64,000 nucleotides of DNA, from the NCBI GenBank assembly GCA_026122225.1, contig JANEZZ010001902.1, forward strand, positions 1,302,001 to 1,366,000, in the 5' to 3' direction. The position numbers and the translations under genes were made by a program. Numbering within the stretch: position 1 is the stretch's first letter; every line of letters begins with the position of its first letter. The notes below the pieces were generated by a model. That model was given only the letters and a program-made list of their open reading frames with translations. It was not told where the DNA came from and made no database searches. Below are positions 1-12,059 of the stretch, piece after piece. Source of the DNA: Heloderma charlesbogerti. Lineage: Eukaryota > Chordata > Lepidosauria > Squamata > Helodermatidae.

Positions 1-1651
1 AAAAGAGGGTCTATGACCCCCCTGGCAAAGGTGAAGTGCAGGCTGAAGGGGCAGGATTGCAGCTTGAGATCGATAGGCATGTGGTCAAGGAACACCTCAT
101 TACTTTGAATGAGTTCAAACCTCCAGGGCCAGATGAACTGCATCCTAGAGTAATAAAGGAACTGGCAGAAGACCTCTCAGAAACGCTGTCTATTCTCTTT
201 GTGAAATCATGGAGGACGGGGGAAGTGCCAGATGACTGGAGGAGGGCTAATGTTGTCCCTATCTTCAAAAAGGGTAAAAAGGAGGAACCTGGGAACTACA
301 GACTAGTCAGTCTGACATCAGTCCCAGGGAAAATTCTGGAGCAGATGATAAAGCAATCCATCTGGAAGCACCTTGAAAACAATGCCGTGATTATTCGAAG
401 CCAACATGGATTTGTCAAAAACAAGTCCTGCCAGACAAATCTGATCTCATTTTTTGATCAAGTCTCCTCCCTTGTAGACCGTGGGAATGCTGTAGACATC
501 ATATACCTCGACTTCAGCAAAGCTTTCAACAAAGTGCCCCATGATCTCCTGATGAGCAAACTAGCTCAAAGTAGGCTAGATGAAACAACGATCCGGTGGA
601 TCCACAGCTGGCTACAGAATCGGACTCAAAGAGTGCTTATCAATGGGACCTTCTCAAACTGGGGAGAGGTAACGAGCGGGGTACTGCAGGGCTCAGTCTT
701 GGGCCCAGTGCTCTTCAACTTTTTTATTAATGCCTTGGAGGAGGAGGTGCAGGGAATGCTGATCAGATTTGCAGATGACACCGAATTGGGCGGGATAGCT
801 AATACTGTGGAAGACAGAAACAAAATTCAAAGTGATCTGGATAGACTGGAGTGCTGGGTAGAAAACAACAGAATGACATTTAATAGGGATAAATGCCAAG
901 TTCTGCACCTAGGAAAAAGAAACCAAATGCACAGTTACAAGATGGGGGATACGTGGCTCAACAACACTACAAGCGAGAAAGATCTTGGAATTGTTGTCGA
1001 TCACAAGCTGAATATGAGCCAACAATGTGATGTGGCTGCAAAAAAGGCAAATGCTATTTTGGCTGCATTAATACAAGCATAGCTTCTAAATCCCGGGAAG
1101 TACTAGTTCCCCTCTACTCAGCACTGGTTAGGCCTCATCTGGAGTACTGTGTCCAGTTCTGGGCACCACACTTTAAGAAGGATGCAGACAAACTGGAGAG
1201 GGTTCAGAGGAGGGCAACAAAGATGATCAGAGGACTGGAAACAAAGCCCTATGAAGAGAGACTGAAAGAACTGGGCATGTTTAGCCTTGAGAAGAGAAGA
1301 CTGAGGGGAGATATGATAGCACTCTTCAAGTACTTGAAAGGTTGTCACAGAGAAGAAGGCCAGGATCTCTTCTTGATCATCCCAGAGTGCAGGACACGGA
1401 ATAATGGGCTCAAGTTACAGGAAGCCAGATTCTGGCTGAACATCAGGAAAAACTTCCTGACTGTAAGAGCAATAGGACAATGGAACCAATGACCTAGGGA
1501 GGTGGTGGGCTCTCCCACACTGGAGGCATTCAAGACGAGGCTGGACAGCCATCTGTCAGGGATGCTCTGACTTGGATTCCTGCATTGAGCAGCGGGTTGG
1601 ACTCGATGGCCTTGTAGGCCCCTTCCAACCCTACTATTCTATGATTCTATG
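1..1651 (+). mobile_element. CR1-family LINE, 5' part cut by window edge
   Basis: The frame at 36-1082 encodes a reverse transcriptase of non-LTR type. It shows the NYR fingers motif, the region A motif (YLDFSKAFNKVPH, about residues 158-170) and the catalytic FADD box (about residue 244). A stop at 1081-1083 ends this frame, and the C-terminal part continues in other frames, for example 1223-1492. The element ends in the CR1-type 3' tail, two copies of the octamer ATTCTATG near 1635-1651. The copy is dead, with stops and frameshifts, and its 5' end and any endonuclease lie outside the window. CR1 is the commonest LINE of sauropsids. Assignment to CR1 is by recognition of the protein and the tail. 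Confidence 0.9.
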
Positions 1652-4600
1652 AAGATGGAGTTTTGCTGAACTGACTTGTAGATTGTATTGTGAAGTGGAA
1701 CTCAGGCTGTGGAGTATTCATATATACTCCTGACCCTTTCCTTTCTGGGGAGTAAGTGTCACTGAAATCTGTGTGGCTTGCTTCTGAGTAGGCATGCATA
1801 GGAGTAGCAGTCTTAAGGTGTCCCATCCTCTTCAATGCATTTACTTTGAACCTCCCCCTCCCATTGACGTCACTGACTGTTTCTTCTCCCTTTTGCTCAC
1901 CAGATTGTTGAGCCTTTTTCCTCCCAGGGTGGATGGGGGAGTCTACCTTCTCAGCCCTGCAGGAGAAAGACTTGACAGTTAGGATTTAAATGGGTATTGA
2001 AAGTGGCTTTTCTCCCCTGAATAAATTCATAATGCAGAGCTTAGAATGGCCATTTTTAATGGTTTCTTTTTTGTGTGTGGAGTTGTTTTAGATAAGGCAG
2101 TAATGCTGAGGTAGTTTTTCATAGTACTCCCTCCCACCTACAGCAAACCTCTGCAATCATTGCCACAAGGTCTTCTGAGTGGCAACCATCTAGGACAGCA
2201 TGGAAGAAGGGTTGGCATGTATGTGCATACAGCCATTGAATGGACTTTACTCATGCCTATGAAAACATCCGTACGATTGGGAAACAAGCCAGCCGCTATC
2301 TGTTCTACTAGCCTACCTTACAGGGTCATTGGGAAGCCAGAATAAGGGGGAAGAGCAACAACAGTGTGTGTGTGAGGGGGAGAAAATGAAGGCGGGGGAC
2401 AGGGGATCAGTTCCCATAGCTCACTATCCTGGTCACTAGAAGGGCTTCCAACTTTCCTCCTGCTGCGGAGTGGAGGGATGGGCGGAGCCATCAATCATGT
2501 TACAGGAACCAGTGATTGGTGGAGGGGAGGGGGCAAGGGGCCAGCAGTCAGTCTGTCCTGATTTTTCCGTGCAGCTCCACCCAGCCATGAAAAGGTATAG
2601 AGCAGAGGGAAGTGCTATGAGAGATGCCTGTATACAGGGCCAGTCTAAATCCCGGAAAGGATCCAGAATCAAAAGGACCGGTTTGTAGTGGGATAAAATG
2701 CTAGGTGTGAAGAGAGCCACTATGTCATGATACTTGCCGTTTCTTTGTGCTATGCCCTATTGTCTTGTGTGAATGTTTGTGTGAATTTTGTAGATGCTCA
2801 CCGTATTTTTGGACAACTTCATTAAGATCCCAAGATCCTATCAAGCTATCCTCCTACTTTGTTTATGTTTTTACTGAAATAACATTTATATCCTTTCCAG
2901 CAGTAATTAGGTTGTCATCAGCTCATTTTATAACATCTCCCACCCCTATAAATTAATTCCATCCAATTCTGTATGTGGCAATTTGCTATGGTTCTGCTTC
3001 TTATATTGCCCGGATGCTTCCCACTGTTGTCTGATTTCCCAATCACTGAGTAATTAGTGCACTAAATAGCATCTCCCCAAGAGAGCATGAATCATTATTA
3101 CAAGAAAATATATCAGTGCCCTACTATGGACTCCCAGGGATTAATTTCTCTCCTGTAGGAGTTAGGTTTAATTAAGGGTTATAACTTATAGGCCACAAGT
3201 GTTGGAGACAGATAAGAGAAGGTGAAGCTAAAATAACATATTTGGTGTTCAGTGAGTTCTTCCCTGAGGTGTAGCTTGAATTAAGAGAGCCTGAATAGAG
3301 ATGAAGAACATTGAACATTTAGTTCAATCTTGCTGAAACCGGGTATCTAATAGATCCTGCAACAGGAGATTCCATGTGTTGTGTATATAAAGGCTCCTCC
3401 TGATCTACTATACTCATTACAGATGGTTAGCGGCTTATAGTGTTTGAATAACAAAAAAAGGATTGTGTTACAGAAGCTGGCAAGCTAGCTGTTTGGGTTT
3501 AGATATAGGAATATTGTGTGTTTACAGCCCAAATAAAATACCCAACCACTATTTCAATTCTGTTCTCATAAACGTGATCTTTAATATACTAATTAATATC
3601 TAATATACTAATTTATTATATGGAAGTAGACAAAGGAGAAATCGTACAAACCAGGTTTTTATCTACCTTGTGTTTGTATGTTGTGTTTGTATGTTGACCC
3701 AAGCTATGATTTTGAAACTTGCTTCAGCCAGACTGTGGGATAGTGTAATTTATTGATTGACTGATTACATTTCTATACCGCCCGACAACTGAAGCTCCCT
3801 GGGCAGTTCACAACACTAGCCAACCAATGTTTGTAACACTCCCCAACCAATAATCATCTTTAAATGATTAGGAATAGGCCATGGGATCAGGCTTCCCTCC
3901 CTACATGAAGCTCCTGATCTGTCCATATCCATTAACCATGGTTTGTTGTTACGTCTGCACTGACATCATCCATGGTTGAACTTGGAAGCTTAGATCAGCC
4001 TCAGATCAGGGGGTTCTTGGATTCCGCAACACAGACTGGTTAATTTGACTGGTTGGGCTTGTCTTACAGGAGTTGTACATTCTACATGAGAGAAGGGTTC
4101 CAGCGCTCTACTCACCCCGCCCCCTTGTCCAAGTTGTAGCTCCACACAAATTCAAATATATACCTTCCAGGGTAATACATATGCATTCATGCCTGCAACT
4201 GGCAAAGTTTTTTTAAAAAATGGGATGAGTCAACAATGGCTCTTTATTTCGCTGAAATGCCAAGTTCTTGCTGTTCAGATAGCCTGCTCCCGCAGCTTAC
4301 TGTAGAGCAGCTCAGGAACTATGGTGCCTAAAACCCTGTAGGCTGCTGCTGTCAATCAGTGGGAGCTGGCCAGAGACACATGTATATCGTTCTGTCCTCC
4401 CCCACTAGTGATAATCTGGCTTGATGTGCTTTACTGTGTAAAGCTCCAGGCGCAGGGCCAATGAGAAGCTGAAAGGACATCGGTCTGCCTGACTGTCTTT
4501 TCATCTACCACTTTGGAAACATTTATTATTTCAAGCTGAAAATAAAATACTGCATAACTATATACTACATCATGGCCTTTGAGGGCCTAGGGAGAGGACC

Positions 4601-5020
4601 TTGATAAACTGAAGAGCAAGGCTAAACTATAAACCAATGTATTACAATTGTGGTTATAGACATAAATAGTGAGAAACCAAAACGATGTGGTAAAATCTTT
4701 AGTAACTATGGATGTGCTACATTTAGTAGCTTGTAACAAAAGTTAGCACAAGTACACCAAAGTTTCATATATTTTGTTCATAATATAATATTGTGTAAGT
4801 GATAACATTTCTTTTAATACATAGAGTCAATGTGATTTTTAGTTACTGGAGTGAAAACATTGACTCTACTTAGTTAAATTGATTTTGATGCCCAAAGAAA
4901 AACTCGATGTAGAGTTGAAACATCCGTATTATTAACAGCTTGTCTAGTCAATTCTGTCTCACTTGAGCGTGCCTGCTTTGTTACAGCTGAGTCTTGTCTT
5001 TTAAGAATTTAATTTTTCAG
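1652..5020. other. Intergenic DNA, no gene recognised
   Basis: AT-rich sequence with no frame I can assign to a protein. A LINE 3'-tail fragment (CTATACCGCCC followed by CTGGGCAGTTCACAA) lies at about 3743-3815. The same tail recurs at about 26045-26115, 44745-44815 and 56215-56285, so it is a dispersed family. Short frames at 2160-2345, 2470-2688 and 2747-2956 show no family motifs and are likely chance. Confidence 0.6.
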
Positions 5021-5215
5021 GCATTTGATCTCTCTGAGCCAACCACTCTGGATTTTCTTTCCATGAAATTCAAAGGAATGACTGTGAAATTAACTAGTAC
5101 CTTTAATATTATTCGACTGAATGCCCCAGACTACTCCCAAGTTTACTCCTGTTTAGTGAGAAGTAACACTACAGGAGAAATATTTGTAAAATATGTAATC
5201 ACAATACATGTATGA
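5021..5215 (+). CDS. Orphan candidate exon with Ig-like signature
   Basis: A pyrimidine-rich tract ending in TTTTTCAG precedes an open frame of about 63 codons that ends at TGA 5213-5215. The translation contains DYSQVYSCLVRSN followed by a beta-strand-like end. The DxxxxYxC pattern resembles strand F of an immunoglobulin domain, and lysine/threonine-rich strands precede it. A possible donor (CAT|GTATGA) overlaps the stop, so this could be an internal exon rather than a last one. No partner exon was found nearby. It lies about 11 kb upstream of CFAP47 exon 1, so it is not part of that gene. It could be an exon of a neighbouring gene, a dead exon, or chance. Confidence 0.35.
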   Translation, partial: AFDLSEPTTLDFLSMKFKGMTVKLTSTFNIIRLNAPDYSQVYSCLVRSNTTGEIFVKYVITIHV

Positions 5216-6410
5216 AAGCCAATACCATGATCACAATGATTATAAATGTTTGCCATTGTGGATCATACTCCTGCTATCCCTGAGCAATCTGTGCTTGTTC
5301 TTGCTTCACACTATCACGAGCCTGAAATCAAATATTACTGAATGTATTGCTGTGTGATCATGAGAATCCATGAAAAAGGAACAAAGAAACAAGGCACTTT
5401 AAAGCATCGGCCAGGAACCAGCTTCACTGTGCATGTGGCTCTCCCATTGGGAAAGACTCACATGCAGTGAAGTCACCCCTGACTGGCACTCTGGGTGGAT
5501 TATCCACATAGTACAACAGCTGGGGGTGTTGCCTGCCACACACCTGTTCCCACTGGGGAGAGGACATGGGCAGGTGAAACCGAGCCAGCCAGGGGGCCAG
5601 CTTCAGTTGTCCTTCCCCCTCCCCTCGAGGCCACTCAATTGGCATTCATAGGAGCTACTGCAAGCACTGGATGAGCGCACAGCTGCTGCTCCCCCATGGG
5701 AATCCCCTTGGGGGAGAGGGGAATTTATTGGTTATCTCTGACCACAGATTAGAAATAATGAGGGGATTGTGCTCCCCACCTCACCCCAAAGCCCCTGATA
5801 GTTTCCAGGCCAGGAGGTGGGGCTTAGGGAAGGGGAGTGGCTCATAGAGGGAATCCAAGCCTCTGCAGGCTGGGTGGACAACCTCCACAGGCTGGATTAG
5901 GCTCACAAGCTGGAGACTGCGCATCCATGGCCTCCATATTGTGAGAGAAGCCATGTGTAAAAATGCTCACCATTCCACTGGCTGAGTGAGACAACTCAGG
6001 ATGGATGTGGTTACGATCTCTAATGCTTCTCTGTGTGCAACATGCTTTAAAACACTTTATAGCTGTAGCAAATTAGGTAAGGAAAGCTCACATTTTATTG
6101 AATGATAACGGGAAAACAGCGAGTCAGTGTTTGTCATTGCTTTTAAAAACAAGTCTGAATCAGAGGTCAGTTATTGAGTGAGTGTGTGTGTGTGCATGCA
6201 TTTGCATGCACACATTTAGGCCTAGTAAATTAGGACAAAATTATATTATCTTCTAAGAATTGAAAAAGCAGTTTTCATTCTATTACTGGTACAAATGAAC
6301 CCATCTCAAATACTTACAGTACAATACAAAAAGAATAGGAAACAAACATGAGTCACAGGCTTCTGGGTAAATTATGAAGTGGTTGAACTGATGGGCTTAA
6401 ATATATTCCC
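5216..6410. other. Intergenic DNA, nothing recognised
   Basis: No coding frame or repeat family identified apart from a short (TG)n run near 6180-6195. Confidence 0.5.
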
Positions 6411-6414
6411 ATAG

Positions 6415-6900
6415 ATGTTGGAGCGTATAAACAACTCTGCCAGGTTCTCTTGGATCAAGGGAGCTTCAAAATACCTAGGAGCTCACTTAACTGAAAACAA
6501 TTCGGATCTGATCAAAAGGATCATATTCCTCATCAGTTATGTGAAAAGCAGATTCAGCAGCGGAAAACATGTAATCTGTTTGGCAAAATGGTTCTGCTCC
6601 CTAAACTTCAATTACCTATTTCAGGCTTTATCTCTGTGATGAACTGGTACAGAACCAACAGACTGTTTTGAACAACTTTATATGGAACAACCCAACATTT
6701 TGCTAAAACAAAACAATTCACTGGGTGGAAAAGAAATTTTGGACTTGCAAATTTGAAGCTTTATTATAAAGCTATCATCTCTTAAAGTTGATCCAGTTGG
6801 TCTAGTCTTCCATCTCCCACTGGGAAGGATGAAAAAGCTAGGAACTAAGTTTCTCAACTAGAATGATTCCATTTAGACTCACCCATCCTTAACTGTATGT
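6415..6900 (+). mobile_element. Decayed L1-type LINE ORF2 fragment
   Basis: The frame at 6415-6639 reads KYLGAHLT near residue 20, then a run ending in YLFQALSL. This matches the layout of the L1 ORF2 segment after the RT domain (KYLG.LT ... lPkl.Y.FqalP). Beyond a stop, other frames give NNFIWNN and a GGKEILDLQI...LYYKAI pattern, also typical of L1 ORF2. Several frameshifts show it is an old relic. Both ends are approximate. Confidence 0.6.
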
Positions 6901-7117
6901 ACCAGATTGGCCATCCTTACATAATGGCCAGTATGTTCTTATGAAAAAAGTGGGCTTAGCAGCTAAACCCTCCAATTTCACCACTTGCATTCTTCTTCAA
7001 TCATCAAGAGTTTAAAAGAAATTCTAAAGAATCTTTGATAGAAGAATACATTGACATTTTTGCTTTATATATGCAGTTCAGGATGATCACTGTATCTTTC
7101 TTGAGTAACTTGAGTAA

Positions 7118-7526
7118 GGGAGCAATCTTATCTGGCTCGACGGTCGCCTCCGAGCCCAGGGGCAATGGCTTATCCAGTGTAGGGCAAGAGGAGTGGTGAG
7201 GAGCAGATCTCCTCATTGCTCCCCCTGCCCTGCTTTCAAGGCTAGACAGCCGATTTCAGCTGTCTAGCTTTGGGAGCTTGGAGTGCAGGAAGCGGCGGCT
7301 GGATAACACATAGGATGTGTCGTACTGGCATTTCCGACCTCCCCACCCTGCCCTGCCCCTGAGAACGCCCTGTTTTCACCACTCCACGTTGCTCTTCTGA
7401 GCGGGAGGACAGGGCCAATCCGTGTTGCCTACGAGGCAGCGTGGGAGTGGTTGGGGGTCAGTTCTCTGGGAACCGACCTATCCTATCAGTGTCTAGCTGC
7501 TGACTAGCGGCGATAGGATTGCACCC
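7118..7526 (-). mobile_element. Harbinger-like MITE, copy 1 of a ~410-bp family
   Basis: The element begins GGGAGCAATCTTA and ends in the inverse TAGGATTGCACCC. It is flanked by TAA on both sides (7115-7117 and 7527-7529). The same ~410-bp sequence occurs in the opposite orientation at 18375-18784 and 27607-28010. The short TIRs and 3-bp T(A/T)A-type target duplication point to the PIF/Harbinger superfamily. No transposase is encoded. Confidence 0.75.
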
Positions 7527-8088
7527 TAAATTACATTGCATAATAAACTGCACAGGCCATATGAATTGGCATATACAAGGTTGTAATGTATGTATTTCTC
7601 CTTTTCATTAGACCGAGGTCAAGCAGCAACATCCCCAAACAACCTGGCATCAGTAATAGACTGGATGAGAGTGAATGAATTAAGCTCAGTCTAGAGTTGA
7701 TAATATTAGGGGACTCAGACTGGTTGGCTGTGGAAATGCCTATTCTAGATAGGACTGCATTCTCCTTGATAAGCAGTGCTGGGTTCAAGGTAGCAGATGT
7801 GACCTGTAGTATCTTTTTTCAGCTTAAGATGCTTTGCCTGCTACGACTGCTAATGGAACTTAAGAGCCCTGGCCACTATCATGCATATCTTTGCAGCTTT
7901 CAGATTATACTATTGTTAAGTGCTGTTTCTGGCCTATAAATGGTATGGGGAATCTCAGGGAGCATCTTCTCCCATCTTCTTCTTGTTCCCTACCCCCTAC
8001 GTTTTAAGGTCTGCCAATGAGACTCTGCTAAGAATCCATCTTTTGTGAATTCCTGTTTAGGTGAATGGTGAACATTTTTACATATCCT

Positions 8089-8759
8089 GTTCAGCATCTT
8101 GTTGTTGTTGTTGTTGTTCAGTCATTAAGTCGTGTCCGACTCTTCGTGACCCCATGGACCATAGCATGCCAGGCCTTCCTGTCCTCCGCTCTCCCCTAGA
8201 GTGTGCTCAAGTTCATATTCATTGCATTGGTGATGCTATCTAGCCATCTCATCCTCTGCCATCCCCTTCTCCTTTTGCCTTCAATCTTTCCCAGCATCAG
8301 GGTCTTTTCCAGAGAGTTTTCTCTTCTCATTAGGTGGCCAAAATATTTGAGCTTCAGCTTCAGTATCTGTCCTTCCAATGAGCACTCAGGGTTGATTTCC
8401 TTTAGGATTGACTGATTTGACCTCCTTGCAGTCCAGGGGACTCTAAGAGTCTTCTCCAGCACCACAGTTTGAAAGCATCGATTCTTCGATGCTCAGCCTT
8501 CCTTATAGTCCAGCTCTCTCACAGCCATACGTTACTACTGGGAAAACCATAGCTTTGATTAGATGGACCTTTGTCGGCAAGGTGATGTCTCTGCTTCTTA
8601 CTATGCTGTCTAGGTTTGCCATAGCTTTCCTCCCAAGGAGCAAGCGTCTTTTAATTTCATGGCTACAGTCACTGTCTGCGGTGATCTTGGAGCCCAAGAA
8701 AATAAAATCTGTCACTGCCTCCATTTCTTCCCCTTCTATATGCCAGGAGTTCAGCACCT
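8089..8759 (-). mobile_element. BovB (RTE) LINE, 5'-truncated 3' end
   Basis: The insertion begins with (TTG)n at 8100, the complement of the BovB (AAC)n tail, and is truncated at 8748. On the - strand the frames 8757-8503 and 8465-8196 encode the C-terminal part of BovB ORF2, with the HIEGEEMEAV and LKYFGHLMRRENSLEKT signatures. A target duplication GTTCAGCA[T/C]CT flanks it at 8089-8099 and 8749-8759 with one mismatch, so both ends are resolved. Only about 650 bp of the element is present. Confidence 0.92.
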
Positions 8760-11704
8760 ACTTGAAGATAATCTTTTCAGTAGTTGCCCATGTTGGAAAG
8801 TCTGGTGTGACTTACCGCTCTGTAGTATAAAGCTACAGAGAATGTGCGGCAACACAGCATTTAGTACTGGAGGCAATAAATTCAGGCTAGAGCCAGTTTA
8901 AAAGAAGTTCAAACTTACTTTATTAGTGCTTTTATACACATTGTCAGAGAAGGCTATCTAACACTGTTTAACTACAAGCAACCCCTAAAGCTAGGTGTGT
9001 GAGTGTAAGCGAACAAAGGCAGGAGATATGGTAACCGCTTTCCTCTCTGGAGAGACTGCATGGTGCTTGTTGCAGAGGCAAAAGGAAGGAAGATGAAGGA
9101 AGAGGAATTGATCAAACTATAGGACATTCTCTATCACCCCCTAGTATCTGGAAGCATACGGAATTGTTCCTATTATCCAGCATCCCACCTGTTAAAGGGT
9201 ACTCCTTCCCCGCAGGAAGCTCACTTAGCCTAGTCTCTTTCTGGAACCTGATACATTTGTATTCCACCAGCCTTTTGAGAATCATACTTTCCAAATCAAG
9301 GTAGGAGATTGGAAGCTGAGGACCAAGTTTAGTCTGTCTCCTCCTTGGGTTGTTTGTTACAGATTAAATGGGAAAATATCACTTGCATTGTTAGCATGGG
9401 AATGCGTTGCTGAGTTGCCCAGAGTCACGTAGACAAAAGGATGTAGTGACTGAATTAGTGCTCGAGGACTGTGCAACTTACTGCACGTGAGTCACAATGC
9501 CTAGCAGGCCCCTTGTCCCTAGAAACCAGAAAACGTCCTTTGAAGGAATTTGGTAGCCCCTTGACTCAGCACTGCACCAAATATTGACCAAAGCTTACAT
9601 CATGTGCTGTTTACTTATTTGTATAAATACCAAAGTTGCTTATTGTTCTGGGTCCAGTCCTGAGGGGCCACGTTGGCAACTCTTGACTGCACCACACTGT
9701 GGTGTTCTGGTAGGAGACGTCTGCTCAGACAAAAGTTGGTATCTGTTCTCTGGCTGAGCCTGGCAGAAGGGTAAAATCCTGCAACACTTGATTTTACTGG
9801 TTTTGTTTTTAGTTTTAATTTGATTCATGTAGTAGGAAAAAGCAGGGCTGCCTCTTTCCTGCGGCCACTTATTACTCCTTACCTTTAGAACAGCAGGCTT
9901 CTGAGTTGAGTCAAGCTGCATTCAGCCCTGCAAAAGTCAGACTCCTGAGTAGGTGGGCTTGATGAACAGCTGTAGTTGCTGGCAGTGGGAGAAGGTGAGA
10001 GGATGAGGCAGCAGCATGGTACTTCCAGCTCCAGTTAGATAAATGGGCCCTTTGCCAGGAGGAGGTGGAGGTGGGAGAAGGGGCAGAAGCCACAGAGTCC
10101 ACCACCAAAAGAAACAGCAACCCACATGTAGCGCGAAAGGCGCAAGGAAGACAGGCCAGAGGCAGAGACGCCTGTTCATTAATTTCTCCCTGGCAGAGCC
10201 CATTCCTCCTGAATGCCTACTTCAAGTCCCACTTACAAAGAGAGAGTGTGGGGATTTCAGTTTTGCGTATTTGGAAGACACTGAAGAAAGCTTGTTTGTT
10301 TTTCTTGAAGGACTGTTATTCCTCAAGGCACATGGGATTAATGTATGCCTCAGTGCTGTTAAACTGTCTTATTACTTATACATACATTTAAAGCAAAGGA
10401 TGTCTCTACCTTCTCTCTCTCTTTGTGGGATGAACAGGTAGCATTCTTGGCACAAAACTTGTAACAATTAGTTTCATTTATTATTTATGATTTTATGTAG
10501 TAAACCACTTTGTAAACAGCCACTGAAAATCAGTAAATAAGTTATGTAAATTATGAAAGTGAGAATCCACTAATAATCCTAAACAAGGATGTATGAAAAA
10601 CTTTTATTACTTCCAGCTAAGAAATATGAACTCAAAAGACAGACATGGCACTGATAGGTCAGAAAGGCCACTTGCCTCCTGAGGCATGGGCCGGTTTGTG
10701 TTCAAGATGCAAAGGAGGAGGAGCTATGTGTGGGAAAGTGATAGACCCCACCTTTGCCATCCATCTTACATCATCCCCTTTTGCTAACATATGCCTTAGC
10801 AATTAGCATTGGTGCAGGACCTTAGTAAGATGGACCTGAGTGGGAACCTTTGTTCTCCGGTCTGTTTGCTATGGTATTTCTGCAGTAGGCAGGGACTTGG
10901 GATCAGAAGAGGAAAAATGGTAAGGTGAACCTGGGATCCTCTGCAGGGAAACATTTACGAAGTCCAGATCAGATGTCCTGCAACTGTAGGTCACTAAAAA
11001 ATACAGACAATGTGGGAAAGAGCAAAAAAGAGGAGTGAGTAGAATGAAAGCAGAAAATAACTGAATCTGAAAGATGCCAGATCCAGAACGCAAGAAAGCG
11101 GTAAATTGAGAAAGCAACGAAGAGTAAAGACAGTCAAAGATAATAATAAAAAAGTGAGAACCCTGAGTCAGATAAATAAATAATAATAAAAAGATGGGAG
11201 ACAAGGTGAATCAAAGCAGAAGATACAGAACAACTTAACAGTAAGAAAAGGACGTGATCTTGACAGAAATGGGAAGCTAAAGTGATTTACGGAAGGAAAG
11301 GTATATAGATGGAATTCATCTGACACAGAGAGAATTGTAACTGAAACAAAGAATGCATTTCCCGAGAGCCATATGAAAGTCAGCAGAGCTAGGAAAGATA
11401 AGACAGCCTGAAAAGTAGTAGTACGGTGTTCATCATTATCTTTTGTGTTTGTGTGAATTCAGTTCAGTTGTCTGCAGACACACTCAAAATAATTTGTGTT
11501 TGGGTGACAGCAAATGCTTTCAAAATTTCAAAGGCTTTCCCTCTTAAGGACCTCAGTCTTCCAAAATGAAACAAGTATTACCATTTTAAGAAGAGGCAGG
11601 TTAAAAGGTGAAAATTTGTTTATGTTGGCTTTGGTGAACAATTTTCATATCATATATGCATTTTGTTCCACAAATTTGACAATATTTCTCCTCTGTAGTC
11701 TTTT
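8760..11704. other. Intergenic DNA, no gene recognised
   Basis: Contains frames of 60-132 codons (for example 10043-10441) with low-complexity starts and no recognisable domain. I found no splice pattern or repeat family to report. The stretch at 11000-11400 is purine-rich (A/G-biased on the + strand). Confidence 0.5.
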
Positions 11705-11945
11705 TGATTGATTGTTTGATTGCATTTATATCCTGCCTTTTTTCTCCTCCAAGGAACCCAAGGTGGCTTACATTATCCTCCTCTCCATTTTATCCTCACA
11801 ACAACAGCCCTGTGAGGTAGGTTGGGCTGAGAGTCTGTGACTGGCCCAAAGTCACCCAGTGAGCTTCCTTGGCCAAGTGGCAATTAGAACCCAGATCTCC
11901 CGACTCCCAGTCCAACACTCTAGCTGCTACACTACACTGGCTTTT
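11705..11945 (-). mobile_element. tRNA-derived SINE, squamate type
   Basis: Read on the - strand, a head resembling tRNA box A and B (AGTGTAGTGTAGCAGCTAGAG..., then GGGAGATCTGGGTTCTA) is followed by the body GGGTGACTTTGGGCCAGTCAC, the block CCTCACAGGGCTGTTGTTGTGAGG, and a tail ending in GGATATAAATGCAA. Further copies of the family are at 31848-32090, 56873-57105 and, split, at 45720-46912. Confidence 0.8.
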
Positions 11946-12059
11946 TTGCCTTCAGTTTTAACATTAACTCCATTACTTTCTGATGCTTTCACCTACAGCA
12001 CTTAATAAATGGACAGAAGCTATCTATTCTCTATAAAATATAGGGGGCAGAAATCACTG

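Noticed and set aside
8489..8830. 113-codon + strand frame
   Set aside because: Antisense shadow of the BovB C-terminal coding region; the same shadow occurs at 40616-40918 and 52582-53079.
10043..10441. 132-codon + strand frame as a possible gene
   Set aside because: Starts with low-complexity glycine/arginine text, has an overlapping frame of equal quality, and shows no domain.
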